64,000 bases of DNA, from positions 1 to 64,000 of the forward strand of contig NZ_JNZY01000019.1 in the NCBI RefSeq assembly GCF_000717655.1, given 5' to 3'. Shown piece after piece: positions 7,916-16,415 of the stretch; positions within the stretch are counted from its first letter, which is position 1, and the number at the start of each line of letters is the position of its first letter. A program made the translations under genes and the position numbers. The notes beneath the pieces were generated by a model. That model was given only the letters and a program-made list of their open reading frames with translations, was not told the DNA's origin and made no database searches. Source of the stretch: Streptomyces katrae (GTDB lineage Bacteria > Actinomycetota > Actinomycetes > Streptomycetales > Streptomycetaceae).

Positions 7916-8848
7916 CTACACGCGGTGCAGGGTGGTCACGTCCGGGCCGCCCGGGCCGTCCGGATCGCGGACCACGTAGAACAGCTCGGGCCGGTCCGCC
8001 GTGCCCGCCACCTGCCAGTCGCCGAAGCTGCAGCCCGCGATCGAGAGCGAGACGCGGTCCCGCGGCCCCCGGTGGAAGATGCCGCCGGACTCGCTCTTCG
8101 GCTCGAAGTTCCAGCTCCCGGTCCCCGAGCACGCGTCCCACGGACCGGAGTTCCTCTTCGCCGGCGGCAGATTGCCGGCCTCCGCCTCGCCGTTCTCACG
8201 CAGGCTCAGCCGGTACGCACCGCCGGCGCCGACCCACTCCCCGACGTACTGGCTCCGCTCCAGCCGCGGCGGCTCGTACGCGTGGAAGCCTGTCCGCGCC
8301 TGGAGGAAGCCGCCGAGCGCGGTGACGAGCAGGGCGATCCCGGTGAGGGCGCCGACCCGGGCCAGCATGCCGCCCCACCCCAGCCACCGGTGCCGCGCGT
8401 ACCAGGCTGCCGTCACCGGGAGCACCCCGGCGCCCGCGATCCAGGCCGCCGCCCGGATGAACGGGACGTCCCAGAGGGAGGTGACCCACCAGGCGTGGGC
8501 GGCGGTGAGCGCTGCGGCGCCGGCCACCGCGCAGAGCGCCCCCCGCGCCGCCTCCCATCGCGGGCCGCCCAGGAGCCGGGCCAGGGCCATCGCCGGGACG
8601 GTGAACAGCAGCCAGTGCAGGTATGCGGCCAGGACCACCAGGAGGATCAGCTGGGGAACCACGGCGGCGAGACCGGCTCCGAAGGTGACCCCGTGGTCAT
8701 CGCGCATGCCGGTGGTGGCGATGAAGGCCGCTCCCGCGACGACGGGTTGCGCGATGGAGGGCAGTTCCGCCCCGGTCGCGAGGCGCGACCATCTGCCGCC
8801 CCGTTCGGCCGGATCCGGCGCCGGCCCGGGCTCCTCTGGCATCACCAT
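7916..8848 (-). CDS. Hypothetical multi-pass membrane protein
   Basis: No family is recognised. The protein has about 310 residues. A short proline-rich N-terminus is followed by about four hydrophobic helices in the middle (for example LAAVVPQLILLVVLAAYLHW). A soluble C-terminal domain of about 120 residues comes next, with YVGEWVGAGGAYRLSLRENG and two cysteines. The C-terminal domain reads like a small beta-sandwich or lipocalin-like module. GTG and ATG codons cluster at 8842-8848; the first ATG was chosen because GGGGGT precedes it. The gene is divergent from the flavin reductase, and its start is 92 bp from the TGACG-type palindrome at 8940. Co-regulation is possible but unproven. Confidence 0.65.
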   Translation of the reverse strand: MVMPEEPGPAPDPAERGGRWSRLATGAELPSIAQPVVAGAAFIATTGMRDDHGVTFGAGLAAVVPQLILLVVLAAYLHWLLFTVPAMALARLLGGPRWEAARGALCAVAGAAALTAAHAWWVTSLWDVPFIRAAAWIAGAGVLPVTAAWYARHRWLGWGGMLARVGALTGIALLVTALGGFLQARTGFHAYEPPRLERSQYVGEWVGAGGAYRLSLRENGEAEAGNLPPAKRNSGPWDACSGTGSWNFEPKSESGGIFHRGPRDRVSLSIAGCSFGDWQVAGTADRPELFYVVRDPDGPGGPDVTTLHRV

Positions 8849-8939
8849 GACCCCCACCCCCCAGTAATTGAACACGTTCAATCGATGGGGACGATACACC
8901 TTTCCGATTTCCGAGTCACCCGCCCACACCCCTTCCCAT

Positions 8940-8954
8940 CTGACGGACCGTCAG
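8940..8954. promoter_or_regulatory. TGACG-type operator upstream of flavin reductase
   Basis: CTGACGGACCGTCAG is a perfect 6-bp inverted repeat around GAC. It ends 17 bp before the ATG of the flavin reductase gene. Confidence 0.7.
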
Positions 8955-8971
8955 CTTCAATCGTTGACGTG

Positions 8972-9613
8972 ATGGGACACGCAGGGATGGCGGCCACCGT
9001 CGTCCGATACCTCAGGTCAGTCGGCTCCCCCACCTCCGCCCCGTCGGAACAGGACCCGGATGCCGGCCACATCGATGCGCTGCCGCGCCCCGATCTGCGG
9101 GCCGTCGGCGACGACGAGCGCGCGCCCGTCAGCCCCGCCGAGTTCCGGGCCGTACTGGGGAACTTCGCGAGCGGGGTCACCGTCATCACCGCGCCGCCGG
9201 CGGACGGTGAGGACGGGCCGGCCGGTTTCGCCTGCCAGTCCTTCGCGTCGCTGTCCCTGGACCCGCCCCTGGTGACGTTCATGGTGGCCCGTACGTCGAC
9301 CACCTGGCCGCGGATCGCCCGCGCCGGGGTGTTCTGCGTCAACATCCTGGGCGCCGAGCAGGGCGAGCTGTGCCGGGCCTTCGCCGTCAGCGGCGCCGAC
9401 AAGTTCGCGGGGATCGCCCACACGCCCGCCCCGGTGACCGGGTCACCGCAGCTCGAGTCCGTGCCCGCCTGGATCGACTGCCGCATCCACGCCGTCCACA
9501 CCGGCGGGGACCACCTGATCGTGGTCGGGCGGGTCGAAGCCATGGGCGCCGCCGGCGAGGACGGCCCGCTCCTCTTCCACAAGGGCCGCTTCGGCCGCCT
9601 CGCCGCCGAGTAG
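8972..9613 (+). CDS. Flavin reductase (HpaC/HsaB-like) domain protein
   Basis: This 213-residue protein has the flavin reductase-like FMN-binding split barrel. FRAVLGNFASGVTVITA is followed by GFACQSFASLSLDPPLV, and by RAGVFCVNIL. The C-terminal end is LLFHKGRFGRL. Such proteins supply reduced FMN or FAD to two-component monooxygenases, as HsaB does in actinobacterial steroid ring cleavage. No oxygenase component is adjacent, so its partner must be elsewhere. The ATG at 8972 lies just after the palindrome; ATG 8987 and GTG 8969 are alternatives in frame. Its N-terminal 60 residues are poorly conserved in style, and the true start could be later. Confidence 0.82.
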   Translation: MGHAGMAATVVRYLRSVGSPTSAPSEQDPDAGHIDALPRPDLRAVGDDERAPVSPAEFRAVLGNFASGVTVITAPPADGEDGPAGFACQSFASLSLDPPLVTFMVARTSTTWPRIARAGVFCVNILGAEQGELCRAFAVSGADKFAGIAHTPAPVTGSPQLESVPAWIDCRIHAVHTGGDHLIVVGRVEAMGAAGEDGPLLFHKGRFGRLAAE

Positions 9614-9672
9614 CCCCGGAGCTCAGGAGCCCCGGAGGTCAGGAGCCCCGGAGCCCCGGAGCCCCGGAGCTA
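9614..9672. repeat. GAGCCCCG-type short repeats
   Basis: Imperfect tandem copies of GAGCCCCG and CCCCGGAG follow the flavin reductase stop. They extend into the C-terminal codons of the opposite-strand small gene, giving it a low-complexity tail. Confidence 0.7.
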
Positions 9673-9967
9673 GATTGAGCGCCCCCGCGATCTCCGGATT
9701 CCCGACGAGCAGGCGGCGCACGCGCTCCTGCCACTCCGCGCGCAGCTCGGCTTCGGACAACTCGTCGCTTCCGGCGCGGGCAGCGAGCAGATCGTCCCGG
9801 CAGGCATCGAGGTCGGCGCCGACCGCATCCGCCCGCTCGGGATGCACACGCCTCCACACCGTGACGACCCCGTCCCGCAGGCGCGGCCCCGCATCCGTGG
9901 CGATGGAACCGATGATGGCCGCGGAAGCCGATTGCGCCAGCTCGTTCAACACGCCCCTCCATCGCAC
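9623..9967 (-). CDS. Small hypothetical protein, possibly a truncated remnant
   Basis: About 114 residues with strong coding character: SASAAIIGSIATDAG, then VVTVWRRVHPERADAV, then a Leu/Arg-rich helical tail. Streptomyces genomes carry many short proteins of this VWRRVHPERA type. I recall them near signalling NTPases, but no such neighbour is present here. Sensible-looking codons continue upstream of the chosen GTG (9967) to about 10035 with no start codon. This suggests that the 5' end has been lost beside the alcohol dehydrogenase gene. No Shine-Dalgarno is visible. The C-terminal codons run into the short repeat. Treat it as hypothetical, possibly decayed. Confidence 0.45.
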   Translation of the reverse strand: MRWRGVLNELAQSASAAIIGSIATDAGPRLRDGVVTVWRRVHPERADAVGADLDACRDDLLAARAGSDELSEAELRAEWQERVRRLLVGNPEIAGALNLAPGLRGSGAPDLRGS

Positions 9968-10049
9968 GTCCAGAGGGTAGGACAACTCGTCCCAGAACGA
10001 GGCGCGTTGGTGCCACGGGCGGCCGAGAACCGAGATCAGCGGCCCCGTC

Positions 10050-11117
10050 TCAGAACGTGAGCACGCCGCGCGCCACCCGCCCGTGCCGGGCATCGTCCAC
10101 GGCCTTCGCGAAGTCCTCGATCGGGTAGGTCTCCGTGACGAGTTCGTCGAGCAACAGCTTCCCCTGCCGGTAGAGCTCGGCGTACAGGGCGATGTCCCGC
10201 TGCGGGCGGGAGGAGCCGTAGCGGCAGCCCATGATGGTCTTGTCCAGGTACATGGACGAGACCTGGAACGAGGCCTCCTCCTTGAAGCCGGGGACACCGA
10301 GCAGGACCGCCCGTCCCTGCCGGTCCAGCAGGTCGATGGCCTGGCGGATCAGCTTGACGTTGCCCACGCACTCGAAGGCGTGGTCGGCGCCCGTCGGGAG
10401 GATCTCGCGGACCGCCGCAGAGGAGTCGGGGACGGCCGAGGCATCGATGAAGTGCGTGGCCCCGAACTGCCGGGCCACCGCCTCCTTCGCCGGGTTCGCG
10501 TCCACCGCCACGATGGTGGTCGCGCCCGCGATCCGGGCGCCCTGCAGCACGTTGAGCCCGATGCCGCCCGTGCCGATGACGACCACCGATTCGCCGTGGT
10601 CGACCCGGGCCCGGTTCAGTACGGCCCCCACGCCGGTCAGGACACCGCAGCCGATGAGCGCCGCCGAGGTCAGCGGGATGTCGGCCGGGATCTCCACCGC
10701 CTGGACGGCCTTGACGATCGTCCGCTCGGCGAACGCCGAATTGGAGGCGAACTGGAACAGCGGCTTCCCGCCCCGCGAGAACGGCTGGCCCGGCATCCCG
10801 ATCGCCTTGCGGCACATCGTCGGCCGTCCCCGGTCGCAGTCCGCGCAGGCCCCGCAGTTCGCCAGGGTCGACAGGGAAACGTGATCGCCCGGCGCCACAT
10901 GCGTCACTCCGGCCCCGACGGCCTCCACCACCCCCGCGCCCTCGTGCCCCAGCACCACCGGCGGCGGGAACGGTATCGTCCCGTCGATCACCGACAGGTC
11001 GCTGTGGCACAGCCCGGCCGCTGCGATCGCGACCAGCACCTCCCCCGGCCCCGGGTCGCGGATCTCGAGGTCCTCGACCACCTGGGCCTGCTTGCCGTCG
11101 AACACGACGCCTCTCAC
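10050..11117 (-). CDS. Zinc-dependent alcohol dehydrogenase (MDR family)
   Basis: This is a 355-residue medium-chain dehydrogenase. GLCHSDLS near residue 36 and GHEGAGVVEAVG supply catalytic zinc ligands. A structural-zinc cluster runs CGACADCDRGRPTMC near residues 89-103. The NAD(P) motif GTGGIG lies near residue 180. All zinc ligands appear present. It resembles the actinobacterial enzymes related to class III or mycothiol-dependent dehydrogenases, but the natural alcohol is unknown. The GTG start overlaps the upstream acyl-CoA dehydrogenase stop by 4 bp, so it is the third gene of the SDR - acyl-CoA dehydrogenase - alcohol dehydrogenase operon. In that context it likely oxidises a hydroxylated acyl intermediate. 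Confidence 0.9.
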   Translation of the reverse strand: MRGVVFDGKQAQVVEDLEIRDPGPGEVLVAIAAAGLCHSDLSVIDGTIPFPPPVVLGHEGAGVVEAVGAGVTHVAPGDHVSLSTLANCGACADCDRGRPTMCRKAIGMPGQPFSRGGKPLFQFASNSAFAERTIVKAVQAVEIPADIPLTSAALIGCGVLTGVGAVLNRARVDHGESVVVIGTGGIGLNVLQGARIAGATTIVAVDANPAKEAVARQFGATHFIDASAVPDSSAAVREILPTGADHAFECVGNVKLIRQAIDLLDRQGRAVLLGVPGFKEEASFQVSSMYLDKTIMGCRYGSSRPQRDIALYAELYRQGKLLLDELVTETYPIEDFAKAVDDARHGRVARGVLTF

Positions 11118-12316
11118 CTGGGCTCCTTAGGCAGGCCGAGCACACGCTCGGCGATGATGTTCCGCTGGATCTCGTCCGAGCCGCCGTAGATCGTGTCGGC
11201 ACGGGTGAACAGGAACAGGCGCTGCTCCTCGTCGAGTCCGCGTTCGTACGGGATGCCGGGCGCCCACGCCGCCGGCCCGGCGGAGGCCGCGGCTCCGCGG
11301 ACCGCCACGGCCAGCTCGCCGAGCCGCCGGTGCCAGCCGCCCCACAGCAGCTTGGCCACGCTCGGCGCGCCCGGATCGTCGGTGGCGCCCAGCGTCCGCA
11401 GGGCGTTCCAGCGCATCGTGCGCAGCTCGGCCCACTGCTGTACGAGGCGCTCGCGCAGTACGGGGTCCCCCGTGCCCGCCGCCACGTACGCCCCCAGCAC
11501 CCGCTCCAGTTCCGCCGCGAACCCGATCTGCTGGACCAGCGTGGAGACGCCGCGTTCCAGGGCGAGCAGGCCCATGGCCACGGTCCAGCCGTTGCCCTCC
11601 CCGCCGACGACCTCCGCCGCCACCGCGCCGTCGAAGAACACCTCGTTGAACTCGCTCGTCCCCGACATCTGGCGGATCGGCCGGACGTCGACCCGCCCCG
11701 GCTGGTCCATCCGTACGAGCAGGAAGGACAGCCCGTGGTGGCGCCGCGAGCCGGGCTCGGTCCGGGCCAGCACGAAGCACCAGTCGGCGTCCCGGGCCAG
11801 GGAGGTCCAGATCTTCTGCCCGGTGACGCGGAACGGGCCGTCGGTTCCAGGACGGTGTTCGCGTACCGCCGCCGTGCGGATCCCCGCGAGGTCCGATCCG
11901 GCGCCCGGCTCGCTGTACCCCTGGCACCACAGCTCCTCGCCGCGCGCGATGCCGGGCAGGAAACGGTCCCGCTGCTCCGGCGACCCGTACGCGATCAGGG
12001 TCGGTGCGAGGAGGTTCTCCCCGATGTGGCCGACCCGGCCGGGGGCGCGCAGCGCCGCGTACTCCTCGGCCCAGACGACCTGGCCGGTCAGGGAGAGCCG
12101 CCGGTTGCCGTACCCCTCGGCCTCCCAGCCCTGGCCGATCCAGCCGCCGCGGCCGAGTTCGCGCTCCCACGCGCGCCGGGCGTCGACCCCCTCGTGCTCG
12201 CTGCCGGGCCCGCCGAGGCCGAGGGCATCCGCGTACGGGCCCACGAGGTGCTCGGTGAGCCAGGCCCGGGCGCGGGTGCGCAGTTCCTCGTCCTCGGCCC
12301 CGAAGCTGAAGTCCAT
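11114..12316 (-). CDS. Acyl-CoA dehydrogenase (FadE-type)
   Basis: This 400-residue FAD enzyme introduces the alpha-beta double bond into acyl-CoA thioesters. It shows the N-terminal helical domain, then WCQGYSEPGAGSDLA (near residues 128-142). The beta domain has VTGQKIWTSLARDADW. The C-terminal FAD-contacting stretch is DTIYGGSDEIQRNIIAERVLGLPKEP, a form common among actinobacterial FadE paralogues of sterol or cyclic-acid catabolism. It sits 15 bp after the SDR gene and overlaps the alcohol dehydrogenase by 4 bp. The three genes therefore make one operon controlled from the palindrome at 13275. The catalytic base was not assigned by eye. Confidence 0.92.
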   Translation of the reverse strand: MDFSFGAEDEELRTRARAWLTEHLVGPYADALGLGGPGSEHEGVDARRAWERELGRGGWIGQGWEAEGYGNRRLSLTGQVVWAEEYAALRAPGRVGHIGENLLAPTLIAYGSPEQRDRFLPGIARGEELWCQGYSEPGAGSDLAGIRTAAVREHRPGTDGPFRVTGQKIWTSLARDADWCFVLARTEPGSRRHHGLSFLLVRMDQPGRVDVRPIRQMSGTSEFNEVFFDGAVAAEVVGGEGNGWTVAMGLLALERGVSTLVQQIGFAAELERVLGAYVAAGTGDPVLRERLVQQWAELRTMRWNALRTLGATDDPGAPSVAKLLWGGWHRRLGELAVAVRGAAASAGPAAWAPGIPYERGLDEEQRLFLFTRADTIYGGSDEIQRNIIAERVLGLPKEPR

Positions 12317-12331
12317 GTCGTCGGGGCTCCC

Positions 12332-13252
12332 CTACGCGTTGGGGCGGTCCTTGGCGGCCGCCGCCTTGGCCATGGCCTCGAGCTGCGCGAGCATCGGCAT
12401 CGGGTCGGTGCCCACCGTCCCGGGCAGGAAGTCGGCGATCTTCTGCGGTGTCCAGGAGCCCTCGGCGTACCCGGCGCGTAGCTCGCGCGGCTGCGCCCAG
12501 ACGGCGATCTTCGGGCCGGCGATCGTGTAGACCTGCCCGGTGATCTTCTCGCCGCCGGTGGCGACGGCCTTGTCGGAGAGCAGGTAGGTGACGAGCGCCG
12601 CGACGTCCTCGGGCTCGCCGATCTCCTTGAGCTCCATGGGGACGTTCGCCGACATGCGGGTGCGGGCGACGGGTGCGACGGCGTTGGCGGTGACCCCGTA
12701 CTTGGCCAGCCCGAGCGCGGCGGAGCGGACGAGGGAGATGATCCCGCCCTTGGCGGCGCTGTAGTTGGCCTGGGCGACGGAGCCCTGGTGGTTGCCGCTG
12801 GTGAAGCCGATGAGGGTGCCGGAGCCCTGGCGGCGCATGACGGCGGAGGCGGCGCGGAACACGGTGAAGGTTCCCTTGAGGTGGGTGGCGACGACCGGGT
12901 CCCACTCCTCCTCGGACATGTTGAACAGCATCCGCTCGCGCAGGATGCCGGCGACGCACACGACGCCGTCGATCCGGCCGAACCGGGCGAGGGCGGTGTC
13001 GACGATGCGCTGGCCGCCCGCCATGGTGGAGATGTCGTCGGCGACGGCGACGGCCTCGCCGCCGGCGGCCTGGATCTCCTTCACCACGCCGTCGGCGATC
13101 TCGCTCGTCGGCTCCCCGCCCTCGATGCCCACCCCGTAGTCGTTGACGACGACCTTGGCGCCCTCGGCGGCCGCGGCGAGTGCCACGGCCCGCCCGATGC
13201 CCCGGCCCGCGCCGGTGACGGCCACGACCTTGCCTGCCAAGAAGTTCCCCAC
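12332..13252 (-). CDS. Short-chain dehydrogenase/reductase
   Basis: This is a 306-residue SDR. The NAD(P) glycine motif TGAGRGIG is near residues 14-21, and NDYG follows the second strand. The active site is visible: a Ser in GFTSGNHQGS, and the Y-x-x-x-K of NYSAAKGG near residue 167. A C-terminal extension of about 50 residues follows the core, as in the hydroxyacyl-CoA dehydrogenase domains of multifunctional enzyme type 2. The GTG start (GTGGGGAAC) follows a weak ribosome site. It is the first gene of the operon with the acyl-CoA dehydrogenase and alcohol dehydrogenase. It is divergent from the cyclase, and the TGACG-type operator sits 22 bp upstream. A role in beta-oxidation-like steps is inferred. 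Confidence 0.9.
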   Translation of the reverse strand: MGNFLAGKVVAVTGAGRGIGRAVALAAAAEGAKVVVNDYGVGIEGGEPTSEIADGVVKEIQAAGGEAVAVADDISTMAGGQRIVDTALARFGRIDGVVCVAGILRERMLFNMSEEEWDPVVATHLKGTFTVFRAASAVMRRQGSGTLIGFTSGNHQGSVAQANYSAAKGGIISLVRSAALGLAKYGVTANAVAPVARTRMSANVPMELKEIGEPEDVAALVTYLLSDKAVATGGEKITGQVYTIAGPKIAVWAQPRELRAGYAEGSWTPQKIADFLPGTVGTDPMPMLAQLEAMAKAAAAKDRPNA

Positions 13253-13274
13253 GCCCGACCCCTTCCCGCGTTTT

Positions 13275-13289
13275 CTGACGGTCCGTTAG
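13275..13289. promoter_or_regulatory. TGACG-type operator, SDR / cyclase intergenic
   Basis: CTGACGGTCCGTTAG matches the motif with one arm mismatch (TTAG for TCAG). It sits in the divergent promoter region of the SDR operon and the cyclase gene. Confidence 0.6.
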
Positions 13290-13360
13290 ATTCTATGGGC
13301 AGTCAGACACGAGAACACAAGCCCCAGTCCGTCTCGCATCCGTCCGCCAACAGGGAGCTG

Positions 13361-14296
13361 ATGAGATCCATGGGCATGCCCCCCGAGTTCCACGACATCG
13401 CCAAACGCGTCAACAACTGGGGCCGCTGGGGCGCCGGCGACGAGATCGGCACCCTGAACCTGATCACCGACGAGGTCGTGCGGGCGGCCGCGGCCGAGGT
13501 CCGCTCGGGCCGCCGGATCCCGCTCGCGCTCCCGCTCAAGGAGGACGGGGTCCAGGCCGGCCTGATCCCCGGCCGGATCAACCCGCTGCACACCATGGTG
13601 CAGATCAACCAGGAGCTGTTCGGGCCGGGCACGGTGGCGTGCAGCGACGACGCCGTGACCATGGGACTCCAGGCGGGCACCCACTGGGACGCGCTCACGC
13701 ACGTCTCGCACTCCGGGAAGATCTACAACGGCCGCCCGGCCGGGACGGTGACGGCGCACGGGCGGGCCGAGTTCAGCGGCATCGACAAGGCCGGGCACAT
13801 CGTCTCGCGGGGCGTCCTGCTCGACGTGGCCCGCGCGAAGGGCCTGGACCGGCTGCCCGGGGGCCACGCGGTGACGCCCGAGGACCTGGCGGAGGCGGAG
13901 GAGTTCGGCGGGGTCACGGTCCGGGCGGGCGACGTCGTCCTGGTCCGCACCGGCCAGATCCAGGTCTACCTGGCGGGCGACAAGCACGGCTACGGTTTCC
14001 CGTCGCCGGGCCTGTCCGTCCGTACACCGGAGTGGTTCCACGCGCGGGACGTGGCGGCCGTCGCCAATGACACCCTGACCTTCGAGATCTTCCCGCCGGA
14101 GATCGACAACCTGTGGCTGCCGGTGCACGCGCTGGACCTGGTCGAGATGGGCATGCACCAGGGCCAGAACTGGAACCTCGAAAAGTTGTCCACAGCCTGT
14201 GCAGAAGAGAACCGGTACGGCTTCCTGCTCTCGGCCATGCCGGAGCCCTTCGTCGGAGGCGTCGGCACCCCGGTCGCCCCGGTGGCCGTCCTCTGA
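13361..14296 (+). CDS. Cyclase-family (kynurenine formamidase-like) hydrolase
   Basis: This 311-residue protein belongs to the metal-dependent cyclase family (PF04199), with the HxGTHxD-like core QAGTHWDALTHVSHSG near residues 105-120. It also has GDVVLVRTGQ and the C-terminal PVHALDLVEMGMHQGQNW. Family members hydrolyse amides or lactones (KynB) or act as polyketide cyclases; this long form is typical of actinobacterial catabolic clusters. Several ATGs occur between 13295 and 13376. ATG 13361 has CAGGGAG five bases upstream and was preferred. It is divergent from the SDR operon and shares its operator, so it probably serves the same pathway, perhaps opening a ring or ester. Confidence 0.85.
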   Translation: MRSMGMPPEFHDIAKRVNNWGRWGAGDEIGTLNLITDEVVRAAAAEVRSGRRIPLALPLKEDGVQAGLIPGRINPLHTMVQINQELFGPGTVACSDDAVTMGLQAGTHWDALTHVSHSGKIYNGRPAGTVTAHGRAEFSGIDKAGHIVSRGVLLDVARAKGLDRLPGGHAVTPEDLAEAEEFGGVTVRAGDVVLVRTGQIQVYLAGDKHGYGFPSPGLSVRTPEWFHARDVAAVANDTLTFEIFPPEIDNLWLPVHALDLVEMGMHQGQNWNLEKLSTACAEENRYGFLLSAMPEPFVGGVGTPVAPVAVL

Positions 14297-14419
14297 GTCC
14301 GCCGCCCGGCCTCACGTCAGCGAGCCGTAAGGGGCCGGTCCCCGCCTGGCCGCAAGACCCCGTGTTCAGCTGCTCGGCGCCTCGCCCCGGCCGCATCGGG
14401 CCTCCAGCGGGTGGACGCA

Positions 14420-14451
14420 GAGGCCCGCACCCACCGACGGGTGCGGGCCTC
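14420..14451. terminator. Bidirectional intrinsic terminator
   Basis: A perfect 13-bp stem GAGGCCCGCACCC / GGGTGCGGGCCTC with a 6-nt loop is followed by GGGCTTTTC. It lies between the convergent cyclase gene and the next minus-strand gene. Confidence 0.9.
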
Positions 14452-14464
14452 GGGCTTTTCTCCG

Positions 14465-15049
14465 TCAGCGGTAGCGGGCTGCGGCGGAGGCGAAGGCGGG
14501 GGCCTCGGCGGGGGTCACCGCTTCGACGGCGACCCAGGAGAGGTCGGAGAACTCGATGTTCATGCGGCCCTTCTGGAGCAGACCCGTCGCGTTCGCGCGG
14601 ACGACGGTGATCGCCGATCGCGGGACCTCCCAGTACTGCTTCATCTCGGGCGTCGACTGCCACAGCGGCGAGACGTCCGTCAGGGCGAACCAGCGCCGGT
14701 CCGTCACCACGAGGACGTCCGTCGCCGCGCCGCGCGCGTTGGCGCGGCTGATCAGGAAGCGGCCGGCAGTGCTCTGCCAGCCGCCCTCCATCCCCTTGCC
14801 GTCCGCCGGGTCGGGGATCCGGTCGGCCTCGTCCCGGCGGGGGTCGTGCGTGCGGGCCTTGAAGAGCTGCTGGAGGGAGCGCGGGAGCTTCTCCTCGATC
14901 CGCCGGCCGAGCGCCGCCGGCTCCGGCGGCGCGAGCAGGTCCTCTGGAGGACTCGGCACGCCCGGCCCCGGCTCACAGGCACATACGGCGATCAACTGCT
15001 CGTCAGGCTGCAGAAATTCCTCGGCCTGGCGACGCCTGTCCTGGTTCAC
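14465..15049 (-). CDS. Conserved hypothetical protein (PH-like C-terminal region)
   Basis: No named family is recognised. The protein has 194 residues with no signal peptide or membrane segment. The N-terminal half is charged, with CACEPGPG and a proline-rich stretch. The C-terminal half (ISRANARG, VLVVTDRRWFALTDVSP, YWEVPRSAITVVRANATG) reads like a bacterial pleckstrin-homology-like beta barrel that might bind a membrane or protein partner. The GTG start is chosen because GTAGGAG precedes it with 8-bp spacing; an ATG at 15091 lacks such a site. It ends at the strong terminator shared with the cyclase gene and stands alone. Confidence 0.65.
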   Translation of the reverse strand: MNQDRRRQAEEFLQPDEQLIAVCACEPGPGVPSPPEDLLAPPEPAALGRRIEEKLPRSLQQLFKARTHDPRRDEADRIPDPADGKGMEGGWQSTAGRFLISRANARGAATDVLVVTDRRWFALTDVSPLWQSTPEMKQYWEVPRSAITVVRANATGLLQKGRMNIEFSDLSWVAVEAVTPAEAPAFASAAARYR

Positions 15050-15197
15050 GCGCTTCGCTCCTACTGCTGAGTAACATCGGTGCGTCCCCAATTGTCCTCG
15101 AAGCGGAATGCCTCGTTACCACCGGGTCCGACACCCCCCTGCGGGATGCATCCCGCAGGCCGATGCCGGGGCCGCGTACGGTCGTTAGGGTCACGGC

Positions 15198-16415
15198 ATG
15201 GACACCTCATCAGGGCATACGGGCGGGGGCCGGCCCGCGTTCCGGTGGCAGACCGCCGCCCTCTGGACGGGAGCCGGGCTGGGCACCCTCGCGCTCTCGA
15301 ACCTCGCGTTCCGCGTACCCCTCGGCATCGGGGACCGGATCTTCGAAGTGGGACCGCTGCTCGCGATCACCGGTGTGCTGACCGGCGTCCTCCTGGTGCG
15401 GCGGGCGCCGCTCACCACCCTCGGCCTGATGCTCCTCGGCACCTACCTGATGCTCTTCCTCGCCCGCGCCCCCGGACTCACGATCGCCCTGGTGGTGCCC
15501 GCCGCGGTGGCGCTCGGCGTGGTCGCGGCCACCCGGTCGCGCCGGGTGACCCTGCCGGCCGCGAGCATCACCGTCCTGCTGCTGCTCACCGCCCAGTTCG
15601 CCCTGCCCGTGACCGGCTCCGCCCGCGTCCTCGCCCAGAGCCAGCTGCCGATCGTTATCCTCGCCTGGCTGATGGGGGACTCCGTACGGCGCGGCCGTGA
15701 GGCCGCCGCGCAGGCGCAGGCGCGGGCCACCGAGCAGGCCCTCACCGACGAGCGGCTGCGCATCGCCCGAGAGCTGCACGACATGGTCGCCCACAGCATC
15801 GGCGTGATCGCCATCCAGGCCGGGGTCGGCAGCCGGGTCATCGAGACGCAGCCCGCGCAGGCCCGCGAGGCGCTGCAGGTCATCGAGGGAACCAGCCGCG
15901 AGACCCTCGCGGCCCTGCGCCGTACGCTCGTCGCCCTGCGCCGCAGTGATCCGGTGCCGGCGGCACCCGCACCAGGCCTGGACGGCATCGAACGGCTGGC
16001 CGCGGCCACCGCGAGCGATACGGGCGTACGCGTGGACGTGGTGTGGACCGGGGAGCGGCGGCCGCTGCCGGCCGACATCGAGCTGGCAGCGTTCCGCATC
16101 GTGCAGGAGGCGCTGACCAACGTGGTCCGGCACGCGCACGCCGACGGCTGCCGCGTGGGCATCACGTACGGGCGGGAGGAACTCGCCGTGGAGATCACCG
16201 ACGACGGGCGGGGCGTCCCGGAGGCCGGACCGGCCGGCGCCGGATTCGGCATCACCGGCATGCGGGAGCGCGCCGCCCTGCTGAACGGCCGTTTCCGGGC
16301 CGGGCCGCGGGCCGCCGGCGGCTTCCGGGTGGCGGCGGCCCTGCCCCTCGAACAGCCGGATCAGCCGGAACGGCCGGAAGAGCCCGTGGTACGGGAACGG
16401 GAGGAGAAGCGATGA
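15198..16415 (+). CDS. Two-component sensor histidine kinase (NarL/DesK type)
   Basis: This 405-residue membrane kinase has four to six hydrophobic segments between residues 20 and 160. A HisKA_3 dimerisation box, RIARELHDMVAHSIGVI, carries phospho-acceptor His194. The HATPase domain has an N box near EALTNVVRHA, then DDGRG and GFGITGMRER. It should phosphorylate the response regulator that begins inside its stop codon (ATGA overlap). There is no large sensory domain, so it likely senses through its transmembrane bundle. This is typical of Streptomyces pairs that respond to membrane stress or antibiotics, but the signal is unknown. The ATG has a modest purine-rich upstream sequence. Confidence 0.93.
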   Translation: MDTSSGHTGGGRPAFRWQTAALWTGAGLGTLALSNLAFRVPLGIGDRIFEVGPLLAITGVLTGVLLVRRAPLTTLGLMLLGTYLMLFLARAPGLTIALVVPAAVALGVVAATRSRRVTLPAASITVLLLLTAQFALPVTGSARVLAQSQLPIVILAWLMGDSVRRGREAAAQAQARATEQALTDERLRIARELHDMVAHSIGVIAIQAGVGSRVIETQPAQAREALQVIEGTSRETLAALRRTLVALRRSDPVPAAPAPGLDGIERLAAATASDTGVRVDVVWTGERRPLPADIELAAFRIVQEALTNVVRHAHADGCRVGITYGREELAVEITDDGRGVPEAGPAGAGFGITGMRERAALLNGRFRAGPRAAGGFRVAAALPLEQPDQPERPEEPVVREREEKR

